From Chitinophaga dinghuensis (lineage in GTDB: Bacteria > Bacteroidota > Bacteroidia > Chitinophagales > Chitinophagaceae), in the NCBI RefSeq assembly GCF_003259435.1, contig NZ_QLMA01000003.1, positions 709,584 to 773,583 on the forward strand: a stretch of 64,000 nt of DNA. The letters run 5' to 3'. Under the pieces are notes generated by a model. The model had not been told where the DNA came from. It searched no databases and was given only the letters and a program-made list of their open reading frames with translations. Both the position numbers and the translations under genes were made by a program. Shown here piece by piece: positions 1 through 9,201 of the stretch. The stretch's first letter is position 1. The number at the start of each line of letters is the position of its first letter.

Positions 1-2
1 AA

Positions 3-278
3 CATGACAAGAATACCCCCTTCTTCCTGGACCTTCCTAACCATTTTGGCCTAACCATTGCCAATGATCCTTACAAACTTGAGGTGATGATGGACAGCGA
101 GTGGTTCCTAAAGGCCGGAGACAGTGGTTGTAATATCTGTGGTGGCGCACCTATGGAACTAGGATACCTGCCTGTTTCCACGTATTACAGGGAGCCTTAT
201 ATCTTCGAACCCGATATGGAATATAAAGAAGAAATCACGGGAAACTACACCTTTCTTAGAAGGATTATAAGATTATAA
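3..278 (+). CDS. C-terminal end of an unrecognised protein (partial)
   Basis: An open frame enters from the left edge and ends at a TAA at 276-278. About 91 codons are visible and the start lies outside the window. The visible part has a Cys-x-x-Cys pair (CNIC, near 130-143) and is rich in acidic and aromatic residues. A later ATG at 84 exists, but the frame is open upstream of it and reads like coding sequence, so this is probably the tail of a longer protein. I do not recognise the family. The next gene begins 63 bp downstream on the same strand. Confidence 0.55.
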   Translation, partial: HDKNTPFFLDLPNHFGLTIANDPYKLEVMMDSEWFLKAGDSGCNICGGAPMELGYLPVSTYYREPYIFEPDMEYKEEITGNYTFLRRIIRL

Positions 279-341
279 CATCATATTTTTATTATAGTTA
301 TATATATTTACCCCTGATAGTTATCCTAAATCCCTATACCT

Positions 342-2399
342 ATGAACTTTTATCCGCCAGGCCCGGTAAATGTACCGCCATCATTAACACAGGTGAGTGC
401 TGGATTCCGTAAGGCTGTAACCCGCTCTATCCTGACGATTATATTGTTTATCGTCGTTTTTGTATTACTCACAGTGGCTTGTTTGTTATTAAACGTCGCT
501 TGTTTTTGGGCGGCTATCCATCTGGTAATGGCCTGGTTCAGCAAGCTAACCCTGCTTATTGCCTTTGGAATGGTATGGGCTGGTGTATTGAGTCTGGTCT
601 TCTTATACCAGTTCCTCGGTACTTTTTTCAAGACGAGGGAGAAGCCAGGGATAGAAGTGACGGCAGAAGAACATCCCCGTTTGTTTGAGTTTATCCATCA
701 GGTAACCCAGGATGCCGGCGCGCCTAGTCCTAAACGTATTTATCTGACCACAGATGTAAATGCGGCGGTATCGTATGAAGGCAATTTATTATCGTTAGTA
801 TTTCCCGCGAGGAAAGACCTGTTCATAGGTATGGGCCTGGTGAACTCCCTGAATCTGGGAGAGTTCAAGTCTGCCATGGCACACGAATTCGGTCACTTCT
901 CTCAGCAAAGCATGCGGGTAGGCAGTTATGTATACCTGTCTAACAAAATGCTGTACAGTATTCTTTTCGATAATGGGGTGAACAGAATGCTTAAAAATGA
1001 GCCTGGTGGACTATTAGGCATCTTTACCCTCATATTGGCAGGACTCTTATCTGCCATGCAGGGGATTCTGAAAGCCATCTTTAAACTGGTGAATGGACAA
1101 TACAGCAAACTATCCAAAGAGATGGAGTTTCATGCCGATGCAGTGGCCATCTCCCTAAACGGTTCTCAAAACCTTATTCATACCCTGCGCCGTATCACCT
1201 TCAGCGGTAAAGTGACGGAGAGTATGAACCGCCAAATGGGAAGTATTATCCGCAGAGGCAGACAGGTACAAAATATGTATACGCTCCAATCCAGGCTGTT
1301 ACTGGAAGAAGCAGGTAAAGAAGGGATCTCTGTAGAAAACGGATTGCCGGTAATTAATGGCAGTAACAATACGCCCGCAAAAAGGCTGGTATTCCGGGAC
1401 CTCTGGAGTACGCATCCATCCAACCAGGACAGGGAAGCTAAAGCCAATACGGCTGCTATCAGCGGTTCTATAGATACCCGCAGTCCATGGATACTCTTTG
1501 ATAATGTTGAATCCTTGCAAGAGCTGATGACCCGTTTGTATTACGTGGAAACCTATCCGGATTTAGAAAAATATACCATTGCAACAGTGGATGATTTTTA
1601 TAAGGAAATGGAAACGGAGCCCGCTGCTCCTGCTATCTTTAAAGGATACTATGATGGTCGCGGATTTACTAAGATTAATACTGAAACCCCGCTGAACGAA
1701 CAGTTTAACTCTTTTGAGAAAGTATACCAGGAGGCCCATATTGAACGGATAAGAAATAGGGAACTGCTCCTGGAAGAGATGGAATACATCGCTGCGATCA
1801 GAGAAGGCAAACTGGATATTTCCAATTTCAGGTATAACGATGAGGTATATACGACGGATGATGCAGGCAAACTATATTCTTCCATGGTGATCCAGGCAAG
1901 AGATGAACTCAAATGGCTGGAAAGCATGGATCAACAGGCTTACAATTTCCATCTGCAACAGGCAGCCCGTACAGGAGACGTTGCGTCTGTGCAACAAAAG
2001 TATAAAGTGGCTTGTGAAACAGAACAGTCCGTATTCAGTAGCATCGACCGTGTGAGTACTGTCATCACTTTGATCGCCGCTATCAGGACTTATGAGGAAA
2101 TTACACCGGATGCGGGACTTGTCCTGGCAATCAAACTGAGTGCCCTGCAGGGAGAGATCCTGTCGGACCTGCGCCAGTTTCTGGAAAAGCAACAGGATAT
2201 ACTCGCCGCATACCCGGATTTCAGCAAATCTGCGAATGAGTGGCTGGATAAAAAATACACCTTTAAAGTTGGCAATGATCTGGCTATGTATGAGCTGGAG
2301 CCAGTTTTAAACCATTGTATTGATTATCTGGAAATGATGCAACAAGTTAGAATGCAGCGCCGCAAACAATACCTGAATGATATTGCGGCATTACAATAA
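342..2399 (+). CDS. M48 family membrane metalloprotease, first of a tandem pair
   Basis: This 685-aa protein is a predicted zinc endopeptidase of the membrane. Two hydrophobic segments lie at about residues 28-60 and 69-95, followed by the catalytic HEFGH motif (H181, E182, H185) and the EFHAD motif carrying the third zinc ligand, E262. A further hydrophobic stretch lies between them near 222-240, as in HtpX/Ste24-type enzymes. The C-terminal 400 residues are mostly helical and much longer than in HtpX. Family knowledge suggests cleavage of membrane or membrane-proximal proteins; the substrate is unknown. A homologue with the same architecture starts 30 bp downstream, so the two are probably co-transcribed. 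Confidence 0.88.
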   Translation: MNFYPPGPVNVPPSLTQVSAGFRKAVTRSILTIILFIVVFVLLTVACLLLNVACFWAAIHLVMAWFSKLTLLIAFGMVWAGVLSLVFLYQFLGTFFKTREKPGIEVTAEEHPRLFEFIHQVTQDAGAPSPKRIYLTTDVNAAVSYEGNLLSLVFPARKDLFIGMGLVNSLNLGEFKSAMAHEFGHFSQQSMRVGSYVYLSNKMLYSILFDNGVNRMLKNEPGGLLGIFTLILAGLLSAMQGILKAIFKLVNGQYSKLSKEMEFHADAVAISLNGSQNLIHTLRRITFSGKVTESMNRQMGSIIRRGRQVQNMYTLQSRLLLEEAGKEGISVENGLPVINGSNNTPAKRLVFRDLWSTHPSNQDREAKANTAAISGSIDTRSPWILFDNVESLQELMTRLYYVETYPDLEKYTIATVDDFYKEMETEPAAPAIFKGYYDGRGFTKINTETPLNEQFNSFEKVYQEAHIERIRNRELLLEEMEYIAAIREGKLDISNFRYNDEVYTTDDAGKLYSSMVIQARDELKWLESMDQQAYNFHLQQAARTGDVASVQQKYKVACETEQSVFSSIDRVSTVITLIAAIRTYEEITPDAGLVLAIKLSALQGEILSDLRQFLEKQQDILAAYPDFSKSANEWLDKKYTFKVGNDLAMYELEPVLNHCIDYLEMMQQVRMQRRKQYLNDIAALQ

Positions 2400-2429
2400 T
2401 TTAATTAGTACAGTGGCTGTTTGGTTTTT

Positions 2430-4496
2430 ATGACGACTTTTTATCCACCTAATCCAACTATTCCTGGAAATACTAGAACTACAAATCCTGCGCTGAGAAA
2501 GGCTTTTCGCAAGTCGGTGATAAGTATCTTGTTATCGTTGCTACTGCCTTTCCTGTTGATATTAATTGCTATTGCCTGGTATTGCCACATCATCAGTGAT
2601 GTGGCCTTACCCAAAAGCAGTGGTCAGGGGATTCTACTTACATTGTTATTGGGGTTGGCCGCTTTAGCGGGCCTAATGCTTTATTTTCTGATTGCTAAAA
2701 TATGCAGGAGAACGCCCCCCACCGGGATGATAATAACGGAAGATGAACATCCGCAGTTATACGCCTTTATTCGCCAATTGGCGGCAGATGCAGGCGTGCC
2801 AGCTCCCGCAAAGATTTTTCTGAATCCGGAGATGAATGCAGCAGTGAGATATTCCGGCGGATATTTGTCTCCCTTATTCCGCAACGCGAAAGATTTACAT
2901 ATTGGTCTTGGCCTTGTTAACAGTCTCAATCTGGGCGAGTTTAAAGCTGTTATTGCGCACGAAATGGGGCATTTTACTCAGCGTAGTATGCGCATTGGAG
3001 GATATGTTGGTATACTGAATAAAGTACTGTACGTTATGCTGTATGAGTACAGACTCAAAATGCCCGTTAAAACCAGTACGCATAGTAATATAGATGCGTT
3101 CTTTCAACTCCTTCGCGAAAAGGGCTGGCGCTTGATGGAGATGCTGTTAATCCCGGTTTACCGGATTATCAATAAGCGATATAGCCGGCTTTCTTTGGAA
3201 ATGGAATACCAGGCCGACTTGGTATCCTTATCCCTGGCGGGTTCCAGGAATTTAATCCATGCGCTTCGCCGACTAACCTTTGCAAGTATGGTAACGCCTA
3301 CCCTGACAAAGCAAATCGAAAAATTACACCAGCAAGGCCGACAGCTACAGAATATGTTTGTCATACAGACTTTGTTAGCAGAATCAGAAGCGCAACAGTT
3401 AGGGCTGTCATTGGAAGCCGGCTTGCCGGTAATAGCAGATGCTGGCGCTGTGTTGGAGAAAAGGCTTCAGTTGCAAGATGTATGGGCCACGCATCCAACG
3501 ATGGAAGAACGAGTGTCGAGAGCGGCGGCTGCAGATAACTTTGGGGTGGAGGATAAACGTAGTCCATGGATATTATTCGAGGCCCCCGTTATGTTGCAAG
3601 AGAAAATGACACGTTGTTTTTACAGGGAAAAATATCCCTGTCGGCCGGAGGAGCCATTGATCGCGACGGAGGCTATTTCACAGCAACTGCTATTAGAAAG
3701 GGCCCCTGAGGAGCTGCCGGTAGTATTCAAAAGATATTACAATGTGAGGATGTTCAACAAAGCTTCTGCCAGAATTCCGATGGATACGGAATATGATTCA
3801 TTGGAGAAAATTTATAGTGAAGAGAATATTCTGCGGGTAAACAACAGGGTCTTATTGGGAGAGGAAATTCACTCTTTGCGGGCAATCAGAGACGGTGCTT
3901 TAGAGTCGGCCGGATTCAAATATAACGGCAAGTTATACCAGCCCAAGGATGCAGAACAGCTCTGTGACACATTAATGGAGGAATTTGCCAAAGAAATGAA
4001 ATGGCAATTGGAGCTGGATCAGAAGGCGCTCAGTTTTCATTTGCATCAGGCGGCTGCCGGAGGTCCTGCCAGGATTGGCAGGCTGGCTATTATTCATTCA
4101 AGGGCGCATGAAGCGGAATTGTTTCTGTTGCAAAACAGAAAAGCTCCGGATACTTTTATCGCGTACTTCCTCGTATTGCAATCGGGCGATGGTATTCATT
4201 CTTCAAGGTTGCCGTCACTGGTGAAAGAGTTCTGTAAACTACAGACGGATATGCTTTCCTCCGTTCATGCATTTATTGCGGCACAGCAGGATGTATTAAC
4301 ATCTTCGCATGAGTTTGTGATGGTGGTGAGAAAATGGGAGGAGCAAAAATATACCTTTATGGATGGTGGGGGGTATAACCTGAAAGAGCTGATACCGGTA
4401 TATGAGAACGCCGTGAGATACCTGGAGTGTATGAGAGAGATGAAAGAGCTGCGCAGACAACATTACCTCCAAGAGATTACTGCACTTCAACAATAG
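2430..4496 (+). CDS. M48 family membrane metalloprotease, second of a tandem pair
   Basis: This 688-aa protein is a paralogue of the preceding gene along its whole length. It has two N-terminal membrane segments (about 31-60 and 66-92), a HEMGH zinc motif (residues 177-181) and an EYQAD motif with third ligand E259. I chose the ATG at 2430 over an in-frame TTG at 2421 because it gives an N-terminus (MTTFYPPNP) matching that of the upstream copy (MNFYPPGP). The gene ends at a strong hairpin. Both copies keep all metal ligands, so neither looks inactivated. The pair is probably a local duplication. Confidence 0.87.
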   Translation: MTTFYPPNPTIPGNTRTTNPALRKAFRKSVISILLSLLLPFLLILIAIAWYCHIISDVALPKSSGQGILLTLLLGLAALAGLMLYFLIAKICRRTPPTGMIITEDEHPQLYAFIRQLAADAGVPAPAKIFLNPEMNAAVRYSGGYLSPLFRNAKDLHIGLGLVNSLNLGEFKAVIAHEMGHFTQRSMRIGGYVGILNKVLYVMLYEYRLKMPVKTSTHSNIDAFFQLLREKGWRLMEMLLIPVYRIINKRYSRLSLEMEYQADLVSLSLAGSRNLIHALRRLTFASMVTPTLTKQIEKLHQQGRQLQNMFVIQTLLAESEAQQLGLSLEAGLPVIADAGAVLEKRLQLQDVWATHPTMEERVSRAAAADNFGVEDKRSPWILFEAPVMLQEKMTRCFYREKYPCRPEEPLIATEAISQQLLLERAPEELPVVFKRYYNVRMFNKASARIPMDTEYDSLEKIYSEENILRVNNRVLLGEEIHSLRAIRDGALESAGFKYNGKLYQPKDAEQLCDTLMEEFAKEMKWQLELDQKALSFHLHQAAAGGPARIGRLAIIHSRAHEAELFLLQNRKAPDTFIAYFLVLQSGDGIHSSRLPSLVKEFCKLQTDMLSSVHAFIAAQQDVLTSSHEFVMVVRKWEEQKYTFMDGGGYNLKELIPVYENAVRYLECMREMKELRRQHYLQEITALQQ

Positions 4497-4504
4497 GATA
4501 AAAT

Positions 4505-4536
4505 AAAGAAGGCTGATATTTTTATCAGCCTTCTTT
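4505..4536. terminator. Bidirectional intrinsic terminator
   Basis: A perfect 14-bp inverted repeat (4505-4518 with 4523-4536) has a 4-nt loop and A/T tracts on both sides. It lies between the convergent M48 gene and the minus-strand gene that ends at 4544, so it can serve both strands. Confidence 0.8.
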
Positions 4537-4543
4537 GTATAAA

Positions 4544-5152
4544 CTAAATTACTTTCTTCACTATTTTTCCGTTGGCATCTACTGTTTCCATATAAGGGGT
4601 ACCAAGACTATCTACCATCACTCGCAATCTGACTTTACCATCCGGGCCATTGATTTGCAGCCCAGCTACGCCATTAGTGGTATTCAAGTTGATTCTGTTA
4701 ACTCCGCTTCCTACAGGAGCGCCAGGTTTTTTATCATTCACCATTAAACCAGCACTGAAATTCTTACCTGCCAGGTCTTCCTGAGTGATGATACCAATAG
4801 CATCGTTGTTATCGTAGTCGAATGCCATTACGCGGAATCCGGAGCCCTCTGATTTAGCCATGGCGAGTCCGCCGCATTCATTTCCACTTTCATCATAGAA
4901 GATAAAGCCGGCTGGATTAAACCTGCGTTTAAAGGTTTTACCTCCTACCATTGGGGGAGGGGTGCGTTCCTCATTGGAAATAACAATTCTGTTGTTTCCT
5001 TTTTCGTCTACGATGTTGATACGTTTTACAGAAATTTCATCAAAGGATTCCTTTACATTTTTAAATGCCATCAGCATCATGGCCAGGCCTACTGTAGTAA
5101 TGCAGGAATAGATAACAAGGAATCGATTGGGAGAGTTGGGTGATTTAAACAT
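4544..5152 (-). CDS. Membrane-anchored hypothetical protein
   Basis: This 202-aa protein has one N-terminal hydrophobic segment (about residues 11-30), which could be a signal anchor. The rest is a soluble, probably beta-rich domain with repeated short strands around motifs such as RINIVDEKGNNRIVISN and LQINGPDGKVRLRV. The repeats alternate a strand with a polar D/N-G turn, which suggests a small beta repeat domain exposed outside the cytoplasm. I do not recognise a named family. It stands alone on the minus strand, 63 bp downstream of the Thg1-like gene and possibly in its transcript. Confidence 0.7.
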   Translation of the reverse strand: MFKSPNSPNRFLVIYSCITTVGLAMMLMAFKNVKESFDEISVKRINIVDEKGNNRIVISNEERTPPPMVGGKTFKRRFNPAGFIFYDESGNECGGLAMAKSEGSGFRVMAFDYDNNDAIGIITQEDLAGKNFSAGLMVNDKKPGAPVGSGVNRINLNTTNGVAGLQINGPDGKVRLRVMVDSLGTPYMETVDANGKIVKKVI

Positions 5153-5215
5153 ATGTCAGATGAATTTTATACGGGATTTCATATAGCCTATGAAGTTAGG
5201 ATTTAGTCCTGGACC

Positions 5216-5980
5216 TCAGCTTACCGTTGGGGTGAACTGCTGAATGAATTCATTGTAAGCCAGTCCCATAGGGAGTTCTCTGTCTACAAATAATACTCTT
5301 CTTTGCACTTGTACGGCTTCTTTTTTAACAGGATTGTATCCTTCTGTAGTTACTTCTTTCCAATATATTCCGGAACCTCTTTTCTGCCAGGTGGGTAGGT
5401 CATTAAAATTGATACCGTGTGCGAAGAGTAGTTCATTCTTATCTGAGGAGGATAGTTTGTTAATACGTTCCGTTGCTTCAACGGCCGTATGACCGAGACC
5501 TCGTAGTAGCCAATAGCAGTGTGCACTCAGGGAATTGCGATGTGCGTCTTCATGTCTCCATCTGAAATAATCGGATACCAGCGAGCTATTAGGAAGTTGG
5601 CATATTCGACAATCGAATGTACCGATATCTCCCAGCTGTGTGGAAAAGCGGGCACTGGCTTCTGCGGCCAGAATGGAATTATACTTCCTTTCTTTCCTGC
5701 TGAAAGCATTTTCCTGTAAATGGAATAACAGGGATATCTCATCGCTTTGCGTATAGCCGTATACGATATTGAATCCGCAAGTCATCAGGTGGCGGACCGT
5801 TTCCACCATATAGTCATGGAAACGCAGATCGAAAGGCTTTTCGAAATCATGCTTTTCTTTGGTCAGTTTGGTGAAATTGCGGCCATCAATTCTGGCCACT
5901 ATATACATTTCAGGGAGAATGTATTTGTCGTCATGGGTTTCAAATACCCGCATTTTCTTATCTAGGTCGTCAAATTTCAT
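5216..5980 (-). CDS. Thg1-like tRNA 3'-5' nucleotidyltransferase
   Basis: This 254-aa protein belongs to the tRNA-His guanylyltransferase (Thg1) superfamily, which adds nucleotides in the 3'-5' direction to tRNA 5' ends. It shows the metal-binding ARIDGRNF motif (D32), the second carboxylate motif TQSDEISLLF (D80, E81) and a KNELLF motif matching the eukaryotic DKNEILF. The HINNLYN motif, which eukaryotic Thg1 uses for tRNA-His, is replaced by AHRNSLSAH. That favours a Thg1-like protein (TLP) acting in tRNA 5'-end repair over G-1 addition, by analogy with studied bacterial TLPs. Its start overlaps the end of the upstream kinase gene by 11 bp, so the two should be co-translated. Confidence 0.88.
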   Translation of the reverse strand: MKFDDLDKKMRVFETHDDKYILPEMYIVARIDGRNFTKLTKEKHDFEKPFDLRFHDYMVETVRHLMTCGFNIVYGYTQSDEISLLFHLQENAFSRKERKYNSILAAEASARFSTQLGDIGTFDCRICQLPNSSLVSDYFRWRHEDAHRNSLSAHCYWLLRGLGHTAVEATERINKLSSSDKNELLFAHGINFNDLPTWQKRGSGIYWKEVTTEGYNPVKKEAVQVQRRVLFVDRELPMGLAYNEFIQQFTPTVS

Positions 5981-6416
5981 GCTGCCAGGGTTTTATCTCA
6001 AAGTTGTTTTCATTTATAGAAACATAATACATTTCATGGAATCCTTCCGCTGGGGAGGGGATTTGCAAGCGTTTATAGGCGCCTCGTACGCCTGCTTCCG
6101 GAATCAGTGCCTTACCGGTTCTGTTGTTATTGCGGGCAAGGGCTTCTTCCAGGTTCGACTGAAAGTAGTAGCACTTGATTTGGTAGTTGTATTGTTGGGC
6201 CAGGGCGATGTACTTGGCTCTGTCAGCGACTGTGGTATTGGTATTATCAATAACGAATTTCTGAGAGGTGCGCAGGCATGCCTCCAGGAACACATCTTCC
6301 CGATGCCTGGTATTAAGCAGGTCTAGCGAGATGCGAACATGCGTAGCAAAAAAATGTCGCTGATAAAAACTGGATTTGCCGGTTGCCTGAATACCGCAAA
6401 ATATGATAGCTTCCAT
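5970..6416 (-). CDS. P-loop kinase resembling the polynucleotide 5'-kinase domain
   Basis: This 148-aa protein is a single-domain P-loop phosphotransferase. Walker A is GIQATGKSS (G8, K14, S15). A short motif with ISLDLL follows, then VIDNTNTTVADRAKYI, the DxTN-plus-basic pattern seen in T4 Pnk-like kinases, and an arginine-rich lid (ARNNNRTGK). Family knowledge suggests phosphorylation of a 5'-OH end of RNA or DNA, but small-molecule kinases share the fold. The gene overlaps the Thg1-like gene by 11 bp. A kinase that restores a 5' phosphate beside an enzyme that rebuilds tRNA 5' ends would make sense as an RNA-repair pair; this is inference. Confidence 0.75.
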   Translation of the reverse strand: MEAIIFCGIQATGKSSFYQRHFFATHVRISLDLLNTRHREDVFLEACLRTSQKFVIDNTNTTVADRAKYIALAQQYNYQIKCYYFQSNLEEALARNNNRTGKALIPEAGVRGAYKRLQIPSPAEGFHEMYYVSINENNFEIKPWQHEI

Positions 6417-6784
6417 TACTCGTGGTTGGCAGATTTATTTTTACCGATATTAATAAAAATCAGGAGATACAACAAATATTCCGTAGCTTCCTTATATCCA
6501 TAATGCCACCGGATGAGGCAGATTGATAAAATCGCTTATATTTGCCGGGAAGCGGCAGGTGCTAACCACCGCAAGAATCAAGTAAGATTGTCATTAACCT
6601 CATCGTTAGGTACGATAACTAACAATATTGTTGGCCATAAAATAAGCATGTCATGCGAAAAAGAAATAATACCCAATTGGCGAATAGATATGTATTATTA
6701 AAACCATATCCTTCATTCTGACGTTAAATCAGAATTACTCGCAACTGTACATATATCTCTGGATTTATTAAATGCTATCTGTCA
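6417..6784. other. Divergent intergenic region with possible promoter
   Basis: This 368-bp region separates the minus-strand kinase/Thg1 pair from the plus-strand export operon. I see no convincing gene; a short open frame at 6513-6701 lacks coding character. A TATATTTG match to the Bacteroidota -7 consensus lies at 6537-6544 on the plus strand, about 240 nt before the tolC-like start. Its -33 element is not clear. Confidence 0.4.
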
Positions 6785-8194
6785 ATGAAAAGTAAGCTGT
6801 CTTTCCTGCTCTTGTCACTCCTTTTTTATCACTACAGCAGTAATGCCCAATCGGCGCCTGGTTTTAAAGAGCTGCTGGACAGTGCTATGGTGCGGGATGC
6901 AGACCTCAGAACTCAACTTACCAAAAATAAACTGACGGAGTTGGATGAGCACAAGTTGAAAGATGTATACCTGCCAACCCTGGAAGTGAGTGGCATGGCT
7001 GGTTATATGAATGCGACTGCCCATATTATTTCGCCGGAGTTGAATCTGCAACCATTCCTTAATATTCCGGAAGGTAAATACAACAATAATATCAACGTGT
7101 CGGGATTTTCCGGATTGGCGAAGGCAGATGCCAAAATGCTGTTGTATTCTGGCGGAAAGGTACAATACCTGCGTAAAGCGATAGGGGAGAAAAAGAAATC
7201 CGAAACGGTATTGTTGGAGAAATCTTCGGATGAAGTAGTGGCCATGATTTCCCGCGCTTATGATCAGCTGGCCTTGGTGCATCAGTCAAAAAAGGTATTG
7301 GATGAAGGAAAACGCCGGCTGGAAGCTAACCGTAAAACAGCTGATAAGGCATTAGGTTACGGCCTGATAACTCCTTACGATCATAAGAAGATAGAATTGG
7401 CGCAAGCTACGCTGGACGCTAAAATCGCCGAGTATGAAGGTAAAAAGGATTTACTGTTGACACAACTGGAAGTATTGACGGGCATCAGCAAAGACCGACT
7501 GGAACTGATTCAGCCGGTACTTGTGGCAGTGGTGCCGGAAGCGCCTCATAAATCAATTGAAGACCGTGCAGAAATACGGGCACTGGATTACGGTATTAAC
7601 GCATCCGGTTACAAAATAAAAGCGGAACAAACCTGGTGGATTCCGAAAGTGCAGTTAATGGCTTCCGGTTATTATCTGGGACTTTATGGAACGAGGATAA
7701 AGTCGTCTGACAATATCATTCCTCCCATCCCCGCCATTGGTTATCCAGGGCGTAAGTTAGACTGGCGGCCTACCAACCTGAATGTATTCCCCATTTTCCT
7801 GGGAGGCGTTGGTTTCAAATGGGAAATATTCGATGGCAGGGAAGGCAAGCATGCCATTGAAACAGCCCGGATTGACCGCGAGTTACTGGAGAATCAGAAA
7901 TATGATGCCAGACGTAAACTCACGTTGAATCAGGCAAATAACAAATCCAACTACGAAATCGCCAATTCCCAGATAGCTTTGAAAAGAAAGCAGAAAGAGA
8001 TGGCCGGCGATGCGCTGGTAACGGCAGAAAAAGAATTCCGCTATGGCATGACGAAATCCACCCAGCTGATAGAAGCAGAAAATGACCTCGAAGCAGCCGA
8101 GCTGGATTATCAGAATGCCATCTTCAATCAGCGCCGGGCAGCCATTGAAATGATGAGATCCACACAGGAACTGGATATCACTAAGCTGTATTAA
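6785..8194 (+). CDS. TolC-family outer membrane efflux protein
   Basis: This 469-aa protein carries a signal peptide (hydrophobic residues 5-18, ending near NAQS). Two TolC-type halves follow, each with long amphipathic helices (for example residues 140-220 and 360-455) separated by beta-barrel segments. Such proteins trimerise to form the outer-membrane exit duct of tripartite exporters. It is the first gene of an operon with a membrane fusion protein (44 bp downstream) and an ABC-2 permease. The substrate cannot be read from the sequence. Confidence 0.9.
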   Translation: MKSKLSFLLLSLLFYHYSSNAQSAPGFKELLDSAMVRDADLRTQLTKNKLTELDEHKLKDVYLPTLEVSGMAGYMNATAHIISPELNLQPFLNIPEGKYNNNINVSGFSGLAKADAKMLLYSGGKVQYLRKAIGEKKKSETVLLEKSSDEVVAMISRAYDQLALVHQSKKVLDEGKRRLEANRKTADKALGYGLITPYDHKKIELAQATLDAKIAEYEGKKDLLLTQLEVLTGISKDRLELIQPVLVAVVPEAPHKSIEDRAEIRALDYGINASGYKIKAEQTWWIPKVQLMASGYYLGLYGTRIKSSDNIIPPIPAIGYPGRKLDWRPTNLNVFPIFLGGVGFKWEIFDGREGKHAIETARIDRELLENQKYDARRKLTLNQANNKSNYEIANSQIALKRKQKEMAGDALVTAEKEFRYGMTKSTQLIEAENDLEAAELDYQNAIFNQRRAAIEMMRSTQELDITKLY

Positions 8195-8238
8195 TGCTTC
8201 CCGATTCAAAAAAAGTTATTACATATAATCGATAAGAA

Positions 8239-9195
8239 ATGAGAATATCTATCTGCATACTTTTTATCAGCATACTGATACTAACGGGTTGTAGCTCCCG
8301 CCAGCGGGAAGCCGATAAATTCGAAGGGAAGGCTAAAAAGGATGTCATCTCCTTTGCGCCGAAAGTGACCGGCAGAATACTGAAGATCTATGTGACGGAA
8401 GGGCAAACCGTGAAGAAAGGAGATACCCTCGCTCAGCTGGATGTACCCGAGGTATCCGCAAAGATAGCCCAGGCACAGGGAGCCGTGAATGCCGCTACTG
8501 CACAGGAGCAGATGGCTAAAAACGGCGCTACCCCCGATCAGATGAAACAGTTACAGGCAAAATATAATGGATTGAAAGAACAGTATGATTTTGCCTTGAA
8601 ATCCTATAACAGAGCTACCAATATGTTTAACGACAGCCTCATGGCGCCGCAGGCATACGATGAAGTATATGCGAAATATAAAGGGGCTAAAGCACAGTTT
8701 GATGCAGTCGTAGCAGAACTGGATGATGTGAAGAAAGGCACCCGCATCGAAAAGGTGGAAATGGCAGCAGGACAAGCATCTCAGGCAAAAGGCGCTTTGC
8801 AGGAAGCAAATGTAGCCTACTCAGAGCGCTACGTAATTGCTACTAATGATATGGAAATAGAAACAATCAGTCTCCGTCAGGGCGAACTGGCCACCGCCGG
8901 ATTTGCCTTGTTCAATGGATATATTCCTGGAAGTACCTATTTCCGTTTCACCGTTCCTGAAAGCAAAATATCCCGGTTCAGGAAAGGAGAAGACGTACAG
9001 CTACAGGTAGTGTACAATAAAGAGCAGGTGAGCGGTACCATTGTATCTATCAAACAACTGACTCGTTATGCCGATATCACCACTGCGTATCCGGATTATC
9101 AATTGCAGGATGCCGTGTATGAAATCAAAGTACAACCGAAAGATATGAGCAAAACCCAGGATATACTGGTAAATGCAAGTGTTATACTGAAATAA
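8239..9195 (+). CDS. HlyD-family membrane fusion lipoprotein
   Basis: This 318-aa periplasmic adaptor links an inner-membrane transporter to the TolC duct. The N-terminus has a hydrophobic signal followed by a lipobox ending in ILTGC, so it is probably a lipoprotein. The first lipoyl-like half motif is GRILKIYVTEGQTVKKGDTLAQLDVPE (about residues 48-75 overall). A helical hairpin follows (about 80-185), then the return beta domain and a C-terminal barrel. It sits between the TolC gene and the permease, 6 bp before the latter. Confidence 0.9.
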   Translation: MRISICILFISILILTGCSSRQREADKFEGKAKKDVISFAPKVTGRILKIYVTEGQTVKKGDTLAQLDVPEVSAKIAQAQGAVNAATAQEQMAKNGATPDQMKQLQAKYNGLKEQYDFALKSYNRATNMFNDSLMAPQAYDEVYAKYKGAKAQFDAVVAELDDVKKGTRIEKVEMAAGQASQAKGALQEANVAYSERYVIATNDMEIETISLRQGELATAGFALFNGYIPGSTYFRFTVPESKISRFRKGEDVQLQVVYNKEQVSGTIVSIKQLTRYADITTAYPDYQLQDAVYEIKVQPKDMSKTQDILVNASVILK

Positions 9196-9201
9196 TCGCG
9201 C

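Noticed and set aside
6513..6701. 62-codon open frame between the kinase and tolC genes
   Set aside because: No motif, overlaps a possible promoter, and codon use is unlike neighbouring genes.
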